Source of the DNA: Nocardia takedensis NBRC 100417
Lineage (GTDB): Bacteria; Actinomycetota; Actinomycetes; Mycobacteriales; Mycobacteriaceae
Direction: 5' to 3'
NCBI RefSeq assembly: GCF_000308695.1
Contig: NZ_BAGG01000019.1
Span: 175,927-239,926, forward strand
Length of the DNA stretch: 64,000 bases
In this document: one piece after another, positions 46,515-55,589 of the stretch
Layout of the letters: each line of letters starts with the position of its first letter
Position numbering within the stretch: position 1 is the stretch's first letter
Program-made: the position numbers and the translations under genes
Notes under the pieces: generated by a model
What the model was told of the DNA's origin: nothing
Seen by the model: only the letters and a program-made list of their open reading frames with translations
Database searches by the model: none

Positions 46515-48455
46515 GTGACGGTGCGAGTAGGGGCGGTGCATCTCGGATGGGATGTGGTGTCCGTGGCGGCGGGTGGCGCGGGGACACCGATCCGTCCGGT
46601 GCAGGTGGAAGGTACGTATACGCCGCCGGCGTATCTGCTGGCGGATTCCTCGGGACGATTGCACACCGCGGGTGTGGACGTGCAGCGCCCCGATCTGGGC
46701 ATGGCGATCGCCGACGTGCGCGACATCCTCGGCCATCCGCAGATCGTGGTGGCCGGGGCCACCTGGCCCGCCGAACTGGTGTTTCGCGCCCGCATGTACA
46801 ACCCGCTGGCGGCCGTGGGCAAATACCTGCGCGGACGGCCGGACGTGGTGGCGCTGCCGTTCCCCGACGGCTGGCCCGACGAGAAGATCGACGTCTACGC
46901 GGCCCTGGTCGAACAACTCGACGTCGCGGTCGAACCGCTGCCGGAGAGCGTCGCGCTGTCCGGATACGTGCGCGCGCTGGGTCTGGTGCGTCCGCCCGGT
47001 GCCCGCGATCCGCGCGGAGCGGGCGCTACCGGCGTCTACTCCGACGGCCGCACGATGCTGGTCGTCGCGGTGCACGGCGACGACGACCAGCCCACCGAAT
47101 CGGTGGACGTCCCGGTCACCGCGGAGGCATTGCGCGACCCGCACTCCGCCGACAACGTCGTCATCGAGGTGATGGCCGCGGCCCGTTCCATCGGCGCGGA
47201 CACCTCCACGGTCCTGCTGTGCGGCAACGTCTGCTTCAACGACGCCCTGCGCCTGGCGTTCCAGAACCACCTCGGCCACCGCTTCCGGGTCGCCGACCAC
47301 CCGATGCACGCGTTGGTCCTGGGCGCGACCCATCTGCTGGTGACCGACAGCGATGGCGAGGAGCCCGAACCCCGTCCCGAACCGCCCCGTCCTGAGCCGC
47401 CCCGTCCCGAACCGCCGCGCCCCGAGCCGCCCCGGTCCGAGTCGCAGCGCACCGTCGAGCAGCAGCGATCCGAGCCGCGGTGGCCCGTGGAGCCGCCGCG
47501 GGCCGAATCGGCGCGGCCGGAGCCCGCGCGGCCGTCCGGGCTGACGCGTCAGCCGCTGCACGTTCCGCCGCCGGAGCAGCGGCGGCCCGAGACGGGTCCG
47601 CAAGCGGTGCGTCAGCCGGAAGCCCCGCAGTTGGCCGCGCCGCAGCATCAGCCGTCCGCCCCGCCCGCCGCGCCGTACTCGTCCACCGCGCCCGGCGGTG
47701 CGCCGCAGTCGCCCGCCCCTGCCGCGCCGGGGGTGCCGCAGTCGCCCGCCTCCTCGTCGGCTCCGCCCGATTTGTCGACGTCCGCGCCGCAGGCTCCCTC
47801 GCCGTGGCGCGCGCCCGACGCGCAGACCCCGCCGGTGGTGACCTACGGGCCCGGCTACCCGACCGTGCGCCCCGAGGCGCCGGCCGGCGACGAGCCGACC
47901 ACCCGGGTCACCCGCGAGGACCCCGCGCGCGGCCTGCCGCCGCACCTGGCCGAATTCGGCAGCCGCTTCACCCGCCCGCCCGGCGCGCCCGAGGACCAGC
48001 GCACCACGGTGCCGGGCCGTTCGCCGACCCCGCCCGCGCAGCCGGGACCGCCGCCCGCGGGCAGCTATCCGCCGCCGCAGCCCCGTCCCGGGCCGTGGTC
48101 GGAGGCCGAATCGGAGGAGGACGGCGACGACCAACGGCGCAAGGGCGGTCGCTGGGACCGGCTCAAGGGCAATCTGTTCGGCGCGAATGTCGTGGTCGGC
48201 GCGGTCGCGCTGGCGGTCGTCGGCCTGGCCCACGAATCCGGTCACGCCGAGTTGGCCGGATCGCTGGAGTCGGTGACCTGCGCGCTGACCCCGCGCGTCG
48301 ACTCCGAGCGCGGTCAGGGCGTCGTCTCCGTCCGCGAACACGACCTGCGCGGGCACGACGAGCAGAGTTGCCCCGAACCGGAGATCGACACGTTGCGCTT
48401 CGTCGTCCCGTCGCTGCCCGGCGCGATCGATCCGGGTCCACCGGTCCGGATCTGA
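46515..48455 (+). CDS. Proline-rich single-span membrane protein of unknown function
   Basis: I do not recognise this 646-residue protein. Residues 1 to about 280 form a compact domain ([58 protein letters not shown]) that could be actin-like, as in the Rv3446c family. Residues 285 to about 540 are disordered and Pro/Arg/Glu rich, starting with repeats of PPRPE. A single span at about 553-572 follows, and an 80-residue extracytoplasmic tail with two Cys (VTCALTP, QSCPEPE) ends the protein. The overall layout (folded cytoplasmic domain, linker, span, disulfide-bonded tail) is like the T7SS protein at 29281, so it may be a distant relative. It starts at GTG 46515. Confidence 0.8.
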   Translation: MTVRVGAVHLGWDVVSVAAGGAGTPIRPVQVEGTYTPPAYLLADSSGRLHTAGVDVQRPDLGMAIADVRDILGHPQIVVAGATWPAELVFRARMYNPLAAVGKYLRGRPDVVALPFPDGWPDEKIDVYAALVEQLDVAVEPLPESVALSGYVRALGLVRPPGARDPRGAGATGVYSDGRTMLVVAVHGDDDQPTESVDVPVTAEALRDPHSADNVVIEVMAAARSIGADTSTVLLCGNVCFNDALRLAFQNHLGHRFRVADHPMHALVLGATHLLVTDSDGEEPEPRPEPPRPEPPRPEPPRPEPPRSESQRTVEQQRSEPRWPVEPPRAESARPEPARPSGLTRQPLHVPPPEQRRPETGPQAVRQPEAPQLAAPQHQPSAPPAAPYSSTAPGGAPQSPAPAAPGVPQSPASSSAPPDLSTSAPQAPSPWRAPDAQTPPVVTYGPGYPTVRPEAPAGDEPTTRVTREDPARGLPPHLAEFGSRFTRPPGAPEDQRTTVPGRSPTPPAQPGPPPAGSYPPPQPRPGPWSEAESEEDGDDQRRKGGRWDRLKGNLFGANVVVGAVALAVVGLAHESGHAELAGSLESVTCALTPRVDSERGQGVVSVREHDLRGHDEQSCPEPEIDTLRFVVPSLPGAIDPGPPVRI

Positions 48456-48482
48456 GGCGATTCCCGGGTAGCGATGCCCTCC

Positions 48483-48523
48483 TGGTATCGTGGCTCGCTG
48501 GCGTGCGGAAGCACGAACGAGCC
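48483..48523 (+). promoter_or_regulatory. Extended -10 and leader hairpin of the rplM operon
   Basis: TGGTATCGT (48483-48491) is an extended -10-like element. It is followed at once by a hairpin: GGCTCG/CGAGCC outer stem, CGTGC/GCACG inner stem, GGAA loop (48492-48523). The start codon is about 80 bases on. A structured leader here could be an L13 autoregulatory site; this is inference. Confidence 0.4.
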
Positions 48524-48601
48524 CCGGGTCTCCACCGGCCGCCGGGATCGGCTCGATCGCACGTCGGGGCCGGCAACACCGACGACAGACAGGGAACCAC
48601 T

Positions 48602-49045
48602 GTGCCTACGTACAGCCCCAAGGCGGGTGACGTGACCCGTAAGTGGTACGTCATCGACGCCACTGACGTAGTGCTCGGCCGTCTCGCGGTCCAGGCAGCG
48701 AATCTGCTGCGTGGCAAGACGAAGCCGACCTACGCCCCGAACTTCGACGGTGGCGATTTCGTCATCATCATCAACGCCGACAAGGTCGCCATCTCCGGCA
48801 ACAAGAAGGCCGACAAGCTCATCCACCACCACTCCGGGCATCCGGGCGGCCTGAAGTCCCGCACTGTCGGTCAGGTGTTGGAGAGCCGTCCCGACCGTCT
48901 GGTCGAGAAGGCCGTCAAGGGCATGATCCCGAAGAACAAGCTCGGCAACGCGATCGCGGGCAAGCTGAAGGTCTACGCGGGCCCGACGCATCCGCACGCC
49001 GCTCAGCAGCCCATTCCGTTCGAGATCAAGCAGGTGGCCCAGTGA
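48602..49045 (+). CDS. rplM: 50S ribosomal protein L13
   Basis: L13 is an early assembly protein of the large subunit. The 147-residue product has the family segments [40 protein letters not shown] and [21 protein letters not shown]. The start is GTG 48602 with a GGGAA site. The stop overlaps the rpsI start (GTGA), so the two are coupled. As in M. tuberculosis it follows the ESX-4 region, but here about 15 kb after the esx genes. Confidence 0.98.
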   Translation: MPTYSPKAGDVTRKWYVIDATDVVLGRLAVQAANLLRGKTKPTYAPNFDGGDFVIIINADKVAISGNKKADKLIHHHSGHPGGLKSRTVGQVLESRPDRLVEKAVKGMIPKNKLGNAIAGKLKVYAGPTHPHAAQQPIPFEIKQVAQ

Positions 49046-49593
49046 CCGCTCCCGAGGAATTCGCCGAAGAGACCGTCGAGGAGACCTTCGAGGTCACCGC
49101 TGACGCCGCCGAGGCCACCGAGTCCGACGCCGACGGCAACGTCGAGGTCGTCGAGGAGGAGTACGGCTACGAGGCCGAGCCCGCCGGTTTCGCCCCGGTC
49201 CTGATCGACCGCCCGGTGCAGACCGTCGGCCGCCGCAAGGAGGCCGTGGTGCGCGTGCGCCTGCTGCCCGGCAGCGGCAACTTCGTGCTCAACGGCCGCA
49301 CCATCGAGGACTACTTCCCGAACAAGGTGCACCAGCAGTTGGTCAAGTCGCCGCTGGTCACGGTCGAGCGCACCGAGTCCTTCGACATCCACGCCCGCCT
49401 GGTCGGCGGCGGCCCCTCCGGGCAGGCGGGCGCGCTGCGCCTGGCCATCGCCCGCGCGCTGATCGAGGTCACCCCGGACGACCGCCCCGCGTTGAAGCGG
49501 GCTGGCTTCCTCACCCGCGACCCGCGTGCCACCGAGCGCAAGAAGTACGGTCTGAAGAAGGCGCGTAAGGCGCCCCAGTACTCGAAGCGCTGA
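49042..49593 (+). CDS. rpsI: 30S ribosomal protein S9
   Basis: S9 lies in the small-subunit head with its C-terminal tail reaching the P-site tRNA. The 183-residue product has a 55-residue acidic N-terminal extension (Glu/Val/Ala rich), common in Mycobacteriales. The standard domain follows ([33 protein letters not shown]), with the invariant tail [12 protein letters not shown]. Start GTG 49042 overlaps the rplM stop. Confidence 0.98.
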   Translation: MTAPEEFAEETVEETFEVTADAAEATESDADGNVEVVEEEYGYEAEPAGFAPVLIDRPVQTVGRRKEAVVRVRLLPGSGNFVLNGRTIEDYFPNKVHQQLVKSPLVTVERTESFDIHARLVGGGPSGQAGALRLAIARALIEVTPDDRPALKRAGFLTRDPRATERKKYGLKKARKAPQYSKR

Positions 49594-49618
49594 TTTCGGC
49601 ATCGCCGGCCTCCGTCAT

Positions 49619-49643
49619 CCGGCACCCTGGACGAGGGTGCCGG
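49619..49643 (+). terminator. Terminator-like hairpin after rpsI
   Basis: CCGGCACCCT (49619-49628) pairs perfectly with AGGGTGCCGG (49634-49643) over a 5-base loop. No T-tract follows. Confidence 0.7.
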
Positions 49644-49739
49644 TGGCAGCGGTCGCGGTCGAGTCGTCCGGTGGTCTCGGATCATCGTGGCGATCGGCGT
49701 GGCCGTTGCGTCGTATCGGATCGGTCGGCGCGGCAAGCC

Positions 49740-49785
49740 GCACGAGAGCAGGCTTCCAGCACCCGCTGGTCGCCTGCTCTCGTGC
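49740..49785 (+). terminator. Very strong hairpin just upstream of glmM
   Basis: GCACGAGAGCAGGC (49740-49753) pairs perfectly with GCCTGCTCTCGTGC (49772-49785). The 18-base loop itself contains CCAGC/GCTGG. It ends 33 bases before the glmM start. It may be a second terminator for rplM-rpsI or an attenuator in the glmM leader. Confidence 0.7.
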
Positions 49786-49818
49786 TGTATTCCCGATGAA
49801 GGGTGACGAGGGACGACT

Positions 49819-51196
49819 ATGGCACGTTTGTTCGGTACCGACGGAGTCCGCGGCCTGGCGAATGATTCGCTCGGCCCGGAGCTCGCGCTGGTGGTCGCCG
49901 GTGCGGCGGCGCAGATCCTGAGCCGGGGCAAGACGCGTCCGCTCGCGGTCCTCGGCCGCGACCCGCGGGCCTCCGGTGAGATGCTCGAGGCCGCGGTGAC
50001 GGCGGGCCTGACCGCGGCGGGGGTGAACGTGCTCGCGGTCGGCGTGCTGCCGACGCCCGCCGTCGCCTATCTGACCGGCTTGTACGACGCGTGCCTGGGC
50101 GTGATGATCTCCGCTTCGCACAACCCCATGCCGGACAACGGCATCAAGATCTTCGCCGCGGGGGGGCCACAAACTCGACGACGCCGTCGAGGACCGGATC
50201 GAGGCGCTGATCGCCGAGGGGCTGACCCATCGCCCGACCGGCGCGGGCATCGGCCGCGTGCTCAACGCCTCCGGCGCGCGCGACCACGGACAGGTCGTTC
50301 CGGATCAGTACAGCGTCGAGGGCACCCACGAACGCTATGTGGAACATCTCGTCGAGGCCACCGGTCAGGATCTGGCCGGGTTGACCGTGGTGCTGGACTG
50401 CGCCAACGGCGCGGCTTCCGAGGTGGGCCCGGCGGCGCTGCGCGAGGCGGGCGCGACGGTGATCGCGATCAACGCCGAACCCGACGGCCTCAACATCAAC
50501 GACGGCTGCGGGTCCACGCATCTGGAGCAGGTCCGGGCCGCGGTGGTCGAGCACGGCGCGGATCTCGGTCTGGCCCTCGACGGCGACGCCGACCGCTGCT
50601 TGGCCGTGGACGCGGCGGGCACGGTGGTCGACGGTGACGCGATCATGGCGATCCTGGCGATCGCCATGCGCGAGGCGGGTGAGCTCGCCGAGGACACGCT
50701 GGTGGCGACCGTGATGAGCAATCTCGGACTGCACATCGCGATGCGCGAGGCCGGAATCACGTTGCGCACCACCGCCGTCGGTGACCGCTATGTCCTCGAG
50801 GAGTTGCGGCGCGGTGCGTTCACCCTGGGCGGCGAGCAGTCCGGTCACACGGTGCTGCCGAAGTTCGGCACCACGGGTGACGGTGTCCTGACCGGCCTGC
50901 GGTTGATGGCGCGGATGGCGGCGACGGGCCGGAGTCTCGCCGATCTGGCCGCGGTCCTGCGGACCGTGCCGCAGGTGCTGGTGAACGTCCCGGTCAGCGA
51001 CAAGGCCGCGGTGGCCGCGGCGCCCGAGGTGCGCGAGGCGGTCGGGGAGGCCGAGCGCGTGCTCGGCGATTCGGGGCGGATCCTGTTGCGCCCCAGTGGT
51101 ACCGAGCAGTTGGTTCGGGTCATGGTGGAGGCCACCGACCCCGAGTTGGCCCAGCAGTTGGCCGAGGATCTCGCCAAGCGCGTCGCCTCGGTCTGA
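49819..51196 (+). pseudogene. glmM: Phosphoglucosamine mutase, frameshifted in a G run
   Basis: GlmM converts glucosamine-6-phosphate to glucosamine-1-phosphate for peptidoglycan precursors and is normally essential. The first frame runs to IKIFAAGG (residue 116) and contains the active-site [12 protein letters not shown] (phosphoserine Ser100). After a run of seven G (50160-50166) it goes out of frame into Arg-rich sequence. With six G it would read [20 protein letters not shown] and continue into the second frame. That frame holds the metal loop DGDADR, the sugar loop GEQSGH and the phosphate loop [11 protein letters not shown], to the stop at 51196. The corrected protein has about 458 residues, a normal length. 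Because the gene is essential, a sequencing insertion is more likely than a true mutation. Confidence 0.93.
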
Positions 51197-51211
51197 GGTT
51201 CGCACGTCATC

Positions 51212-51250
51212 GATGCGTCCGGTCGGGATCGCCCGACCGGACGGGGCATC
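51212..51250 (+). terminator. Terminator of glmM
   Basis: GTCCGGTCGGG/CCCGACCGGAC is a perfect 11-bp stem with a 4-base loop (51217-51242). It is enclosed by a further GATGC/GCATC pairing. The rest of the gap up to the photolyase gene shows no other gene. Confidence 0.85.
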
Positions 51251-51475
51251 GGCACGTCGCTCGCGCACCGAGTGCATCGAATATGCATCATTCTTCCGGT
51301 AGCATGGCGGTTGCCGAGGAGATGGTCGATTCCTCCGGCGACGCCCGTGAGGGCCGCGTCGCGCGGTACGGCTGAGCCGCCCCCTGTCGCGCGGCGCGGT
51401 CCTCGTGGCCGTCGCGGCGTATCCGGTGCACAACCCGTTCGAGGGAAGAGGTTCGAGCGCAGTGGGCGAATGCCG

Positions 51476-52798
51476 ATGACCGTCAGTATCGTACTTTTCA
51501 CGCGTGACCTGCGGGTTCGCGACAACCCCGCGCTCACCGCGGGCTGCCGCGCCGACGCGGTGGTGCCGCTGTTCGTCCTGGACGAGGCGATCCTGTCCGG
51601 CCGCGCCGCCACCCCCAATCGCGCCGCCTTCCTCGCCGCGGCACTGAGCGAACTCGACGCCGAACTGCGCGAGATGGGCGGAAAGCTGGTGGTGCGCCGC
51701 GGCAAGGTGGCCGACCAGGTCGCCGCCGTGGCCGAGGAGGTCGGCGCCGAAGTGGTGCACATCGCCGCCGACGTCAGCGCCTACAGTCGGCGGCGCGAGC
51801 GCGAACTGCGCGATCGGCTGGCCGACGCGGACCGCGAACTGCGCGCCCACGCCTCCTCGGTGATGACGGTGGAACCCGACGCGGTGACGCCGTCCTCCGG
51901 GCGCGACCACTTCGCCGTCTTCACGCCTTATCACCGCCGCTGGACCGAGATGCACCGGCGCAACCCGCTGCCCCGCCCGCCCGCGCTGCGGATGGCGCGC
52001 ATCGCCGCGGGCGACCTGCCGAAGCCGGAGGAGATCTGCGCGGGTGACCGGTCGCCGCGGCTGTCGGTGGGCGGGGAGAAGACCGGCCGCGAACTGCTGC
52101 GCCGCTGGACGGCGGGGCCCAGCGAACGCTACGCCGCGCTCAGCGACGACCTGCCCGCCGACGCCACCTCGCACCTGTCGCCCTACCTGCACTTCGGCTG
52201 CCTGTCGGCCGCGGAAGTGCTGCACCGCACCGACACCGACGACGAAGGCGGCGCGGCCTTCGCGCGGCAACTGGCCTGGCGCGATTTCAACCACCAACTG
52301 CTCGCCGCGCGGCCCGAGGCGGCCTGGCGCGACTACCACGACCGCGGCATCCGCTGGCGCGACGATCCCGCCTCCGTGCGCGCCTGGCGCGACGGCCGCA
52401 CCGGCTACCCGATCATCGACGCGGGGATGCGTCAATTGCGCGAACAGGGCTGGATGCCGGGCCGCGCGCGATTGATCGCGGCGAGCTTCCTGGCGAAGTC
52501 GCTGCGGGTGGACTGGCGCGTCGGCGCCGACCATTTCCTGCGCTGGCTGGTGGACGCGGATATCGCCAACAACCAGTTGAACTGGCAGTGGGCCGCCGGA
52601 ACGGGCACCGACACCCGGCCCAACCGGACGCTGAACCCGCTGCGGCAGGCCGACCGCTTCGATCCCGACGGTGAATACGTGCGCCGTTGGGTGCCCGAAG
52701 TGGCCGAGTTGGCGGGCGGCGCGGCGCACCGGCCGTGGCGCGTGTCCGGCGGTGTCGCGGGCTATCCCGGGCCGATCATCGACTTCGCGGGCATGTAG
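51476..52798 (+). CDS. phr: Deoxyribodipyrimidine photo-lyase/cryptochrome family
   Basis: The enzyme uses light and reduced FAD to split pyrimidine dimers. The 440-residue product has the N-terminal photolyase fold for the antenna cofactor (VSIVLFTRDLRVRDNPAL) and the C-terminal FAD domain. Recognisable parts of the latter are SHLSPYLHFGCLSA, FARQLAWRDFNHQLLAARP, TGYPIIDAGMRQLREQGWM and LNWQWAAGTGTDTRPNRTLNP. It belongs to the class I CPD type by these motifs. ATG 51476 fits the family; ATG 51470 is two codons upstream. Confidence 0.93.
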   Translation: MTVSIVLFTRDLRVRDNPALTAGCRADAVVPLFVLDEAILSGRAATPNRAAFLAAALSELDAELREMGGKLVVRRGKVADQVAAVAEEVGAEVVHIAADVSAYSRRRERELRDRLADADRELRAHASSVMTVEPDAVTPSSGRDHFAVFTPYHRRWTEMHRRNPLPRPPALRMARIAAGDLPKPEEICAGDRSPRLSVGGEKTGRELLRRWTAGPSERYAALSDDLPADATSHLSPYLHFGCLSAAEVLHRTDTDDEGGAAFARQLAWRDFNHQLLAARPEAAWRDYHDRGIRWRDDPASVRAWRDGRTGYPIIDAGMRQLREQGWMPGRARLIAASFLAKSLRVDWRVGADHFLRWLVDADIANNQLNWQWAAGTGTDTRPNRTLNPLRQADRFDPDGEYVRRWVPEVAELAGGAAHRPWRVSGGVAGYPGPIIDFAGM

Positions 52799-52808
52799 TT
52801 CCGCGCGA

Positions 52809-52835
52809 TTGTCCACAGGCGGGCGATTGTCCACA
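52809..52835 (+). promoter_or_regulatory. Two DnaA-box matches in direct repeat
   Basis: TTGTCCACA occurs at 52809-52817 and 52827-52835, as part of a repeated GCGATTGTCCACAG. Both equal the actinobacterial DnaA-box consensus. They lie between the photolyase and AbiEi-like genes, far from any origin-like context in this window. They may titrate DnaA or regulate a neighbour. Confidence 0.5.
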
Positions 52836-52897
52836 GCGCGACTGTTCGCCCAGGTCGGCGGCGGTCGCGTGGCGGGCCTCGGTGCCAGTCTCGCCGT

Positions 52898-53923
52898 ATG
52901 CGACCAGGACTGGAACAGGCCAGGGACAGGCAATTCGGCGCTTTCGCCACCTGGCAGGTGTTGTGCGAGTACACCCGCGGCGAGATGCGTCTGCACCTCG
53001 ACCGCGGCGACTGGATCAGGATCTTCCGCGGCGTCTACCGGGAGGTCGGCACCCCGCCGACGCCGGAACTGCGGGTGGAGGCCGCCCGGTTGTCCACCGG
53101 GTTGACCTCGGTCGTCGCGGCCTACGAGACGGCCGCCGAACTGCACGGATTCGCCGTCGCCGAAGCCGGGGTGACCCACGTGCTCGGCGCGCGGCCCGCG
53201 CGTTCGGCGCACCTCTACGTCCACCGCGACCGCGCCGACACCGCCGAGACCGAACTCGTCCGCGGCGTGCTGACCACCAACGCGGTGCGCACGGTGATCG
53301 ACATCGCCCGCACGGCCACGCGGGCCGAGGTGGGCGAGATCCTGGAAGTCGCGCTGGCGCAGGGCATCTCGCACCGAGCGTTGCTGCGGGAACTGCCGCG
53401 GCATCGCGGCAGGCGCGGTCACGGCCAGGCCGCCGATCTGCTCGCCCGCCTGCGGCACGATCCGGCCGCCAGGGTGATCCCGGTGCAGTGGACGCCCGGG
53501 CGCTCAGAACTGCGCGGACACGAATCCCGTGAACAGCACCAGGAATCCGCCGATCTCCCCGACGACGAGGGCGTACAGCGTCAGCCGCTTCGACAGCGTG
53601 ATCTCGCCCCGGTACTGATTGGTGGTGTCGCGGCGCAAGCCGTGCCAGGAATAGGTGGCGATGGCGCCCGCGAAGAAGGCCAGCACGACCAGGTCCGCCG
53701 CCAGATTCACGGCGGTGGCCCAGCCGCTGAGCTCGGTGAACACCGCGAGCAGCACACCCGCGAAGGAGTACTGCAACGCCGCGCGGTGGGCGATGTCGAC
53801 GTAGATGTGCGCGGCCCCCTCGGAGGAGGTGCGGATTCCGTGGTACTTCCACACGCCCAGCAGCAGAGCCACCAGGAACAGGACGCCGGTGACGAGCAGC
53901 GTGATTCGAGTGTCGATGCTTAG
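52898..53923 (+). CDS. AbiEi-like antitoxin-domain protein, probably truncated
   Basis: The first about 195 residues resemble actinobacterial proteins with an AbiEi antitoxin-type N-terminus. There is a winged helix (TRGEMRLHLDRGDWIRIFRGVYRE), the core TSVVAAYETAAELHGFAV, and TTNAVRTVIDIARTATRAEV. From about 53500 the frame runs antisense through the whole membrane-protein gene 53504-53932 and its protein turns Gln/Gly/Arg rich, so that part is not credible coding sequence. The usual C-terminal nuclease-like half is missing. The gene was probably cut short by a rearrangement with its neighbour. No AbiEii toxin gene is adjacent. Confidence 0.6.
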   Translation: MRPGLEQARDRQFGAFATWQVLCEYTRGEMRLHLDRGDWIRIFRGVYREVGTPPTPELRVEAARLSTGLTSVVAAYETAAELHGFAVAEAGVTHVLGARPARSAHLYVHRDRADTAETELVRGVLTTNAVRTVIDIARTATRAEVGEILEVALAQGISHRALLRELPRHRGRRGHGQAADLLARLRHDPAARVIPVQWTPGRSELRGHESREQHQESADLPDDEGVQRQPLRQRDLAPVLIGGVAAQAVPGIGGDGAREEGQHDQVRRQIHGGGPAAELGEHREQHTREGVLQRRAVGDVDVDVRGPLGGGADSVVLPHAQQQSHQEQDAGDEQRDSSVDA

Positions 53924-53932
53924 GTCGGTCAT
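53504..53932 (-). CDS. Small integral membrane protein (four spans)
   Basis: The 142-residue protein has four hydrophobic helices (ITLLVTGVLFLVALLLGVW; the ALQYSFAGVLLAVFTELSGW region; ADLVVLAFFAGAIATYSW; LTLYALVVGEIGGFLVLFTG) joined by short loops. It has no recognised catalytic motif. I do not recognise the family. Start ATG 53932 follows GGAGAG. It lies 16 bases... after the ABC-F gene on the same strand and may share its transcript. It is overlapped antisense by the tail of the AbiEi-like frame. Confidence 0.75.
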   Translation of the reverse strand: MTDLSIDTRITLLVTGVLFLVALLLGVWKYHGIRTSSEGAAHIYVDIAHRAALQYSFAGVLLAVFTELSGWATAVNLAADLVVLAFFAGAIATYSWHGLRRDTTNQYRGEITLSKRLTLYALVVGEIGGFLVLFTGFVSAQF

Positions 53933-53948
53933 ATCTCTCCCCGCGATG

Positions 53949-55589
53949 TCAGTCTTCGATCAAGTGTCCATCGGCCATCCGCCAGCGACGGGTGGAACGG
54001 ACCGTGTCGAGCATGCGTCGATCGTGGGTCACCAACAGCAGTGTGCCCTCGAACGAGTCCACCGCCTGCTCCAACTGTTCGATCGCGGGCAGATCCAGGT
54101 GGTTGGTCGGCTCGTCGAGCACCAGCAGATTCACGCCGCGCGCCTGCAACAGGGCCAAGGCCGCGCGGGTGCGCTCGCCGGGCGAGAGCGTCGCGCACGA
54201 CCGCGTCACGTGCGCGCCGCGCAGCCCGAATTTGGCCAGCAGCGTACGCACCTCGGCATCGGGCCATTCCGGCATCTCCGCCCCGAAGGTCTCGGCCAGC
54301 GGGGTGTCGCCACGGAACAGCCCGCGGGCTTGGTCCACCTCGCCGACGGCGACACCGGAACCCAGTGCGGCGGACCCGCTGTCGGGCCGCAACCGGCCCA
54401 GCAGCAGCGCGAGCAAGGTCGATTTGCCCGAGCCGTTCGCGCCGGTCAGCACGATCCGATCGGCCCAATCCACCTGCGCGGTCACCGGACCGAGGGTGAA
54501 CTCACCGCGCGTGAGGGTCGCGTCGGTCAGCGTCGCCACCACCGTGCCGCTGCGCGGGGCCGACGCGATCGACATGCGCAGTTCCCACTCCTTGCGCGGC
54601 TCCTCGACCACGTCGAGGCGCTCGATCCGGCGTTGGGTCTGGCGCGCCTTGGCCGCCTGCTTCTCGGTCGACTCCGCGCGCATCTTGCGGCCCGCCTTGT
54701 CCGAATCCGTCTTCGCCTTGCGGCGCGCGTTGCGCACGCCGTGTTCGAGCCAGTTGCGCTGCATCCGCGCCCGCGCCTCGAGTCCGGCCTTGGTGTCGGC
54801 GTATTCCTCGTAGGTGTCGCGCGCGTGCCGGCGCGCGATGGCGCGCTCGGCGAGATAGGAGTCGTAGCCGCCGTCGTAGATGTCGACCTGCTGCTGCGCC
54901 AGATCCAGTTCCAGCACGCGGTTCACGGTGCGCGCGAGGAACTCCCGATCGTGGCTGATCACCATCAGCGGCGCCCGCACCCCGGTGACGAACTGTTCGA
55001 GCCGATCCAGGCCCGCCAGATCCAGATCGTTGGTCGGCTCGTCCAGCAGCAGGATGTCGAAGCGCGACAACAGCACCGCGGCCAGACCGGCCCGTGCCGC
55101 CTGGCCGCCGGACAGTCCGGTCATGGGGGTGTCGAGTCCGTTCGCCAACGAATCGGCCAGTCCGAGGTCGGCGGCCACCTCCTCGGCGCGCTGGTCGAGG
55201 TCGGCGCCGCCCAAGGCGAGCCACCGCTCCAGCGCCGGGGTGTAGTCGTCCTCGCCGCCGTCCGCCAGACGCTGAGCCGCGGCGTCCATGGCCGACTGCG
55301 CCTCCGTCACACCGGTCCGGCGGGCCAGGTACTGCGCGACGGTCTCGCCCGCTACCCGCTCGGGTTCCTGGGCGAGGTAGCCCACCGTCGCGTCCGGCGG
55401 GCTCAGGGTGATCGTGCCGGTGGGCGCGTCACCCTCGGCCAGGATGCGCAGCAGGGTCGACTTGCCCGCGCCGTTCACCCCGACCAGGCCGATCACGTCG
55501 CCCGGGGCGAGGGTGAGGTCCAGGTCCTCGAACAGGGTGCGTTCGCCGTGGCCCGCGGACAGCCCGCGCGCGTGCAGAGTGGTGCTCAC
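53949..55589 (-). CDS. ABC-F family ATPase
   Basis: The 546-residue cytoplasmic protein has two ABC domains without membrane spans. They carry Walker A GVNGAGKST and GANGSGKST, signatures LSGGQ and LSPGE, and Walker B LLLDEPTNDLDLAG and LLVLDEPTNHLDLP. A basic coiled linker (NARRKAKTDSDKAGRKMRAE) lies between. This is the ABC-F plan, whose members act on the ribosome in translation control or antibiotic resistance. Which subgroup cannot be told from motifs alone. GTG 55589 is the start; the open frame further upstream lacks similarity. Confidence 0.92.
   Translation of the reverse strand: MSTTLHARGLSAGHGERTLFEDLDLTLAPGDVIGLVGVNGAGKSTLLRILAEGDAPTGTITLSPPDATVGYLAQEPERVAGETVAQYLARRTGVTEAQSAMDAAAQRLADGGEDDYTPALERWLALGGADLDQRAEEVAADLGLADSLANGLDTPMTGLSGGQAARAGLAAVLLSRFDILLLDEPTNDLDLAGLDRLEQFVTGVRAPLMVISHDREFLARTVNRVLELDLAQQQVDIYDGGYDSYLAERAIARRHARDTYEEYADTKAGLEARARMQRNWLEHGVRNARRKAKTDSDKAGRKMRAESTEKQAAKARQTQRRIERLDVVEEPRKEWELRMSIASAPRSGTVVATLTDATLTRGEFTLGPVTAQVDWADRIVLTGANGSGKSTLLALLLGRLRPDSGSAALGSGVAVGEVDQARGLFRGDTPLAETFGAEMPEWPDAEVRTLLAKFGLRGAHVTRSCATLSPGERTRAALALLQARGVNLLVLDEPTNHLDLPAIEQLEQAVDSFEGTLLLVTHDRRMLDTVRSTRRWRMADGHLIED

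Noticed and set aside
53504..53923. C-terminal domain of the AbiEi-like protein
   Set aside because: This stretch is antisense to a credible four-span membrane protein and its translation is low complexity.
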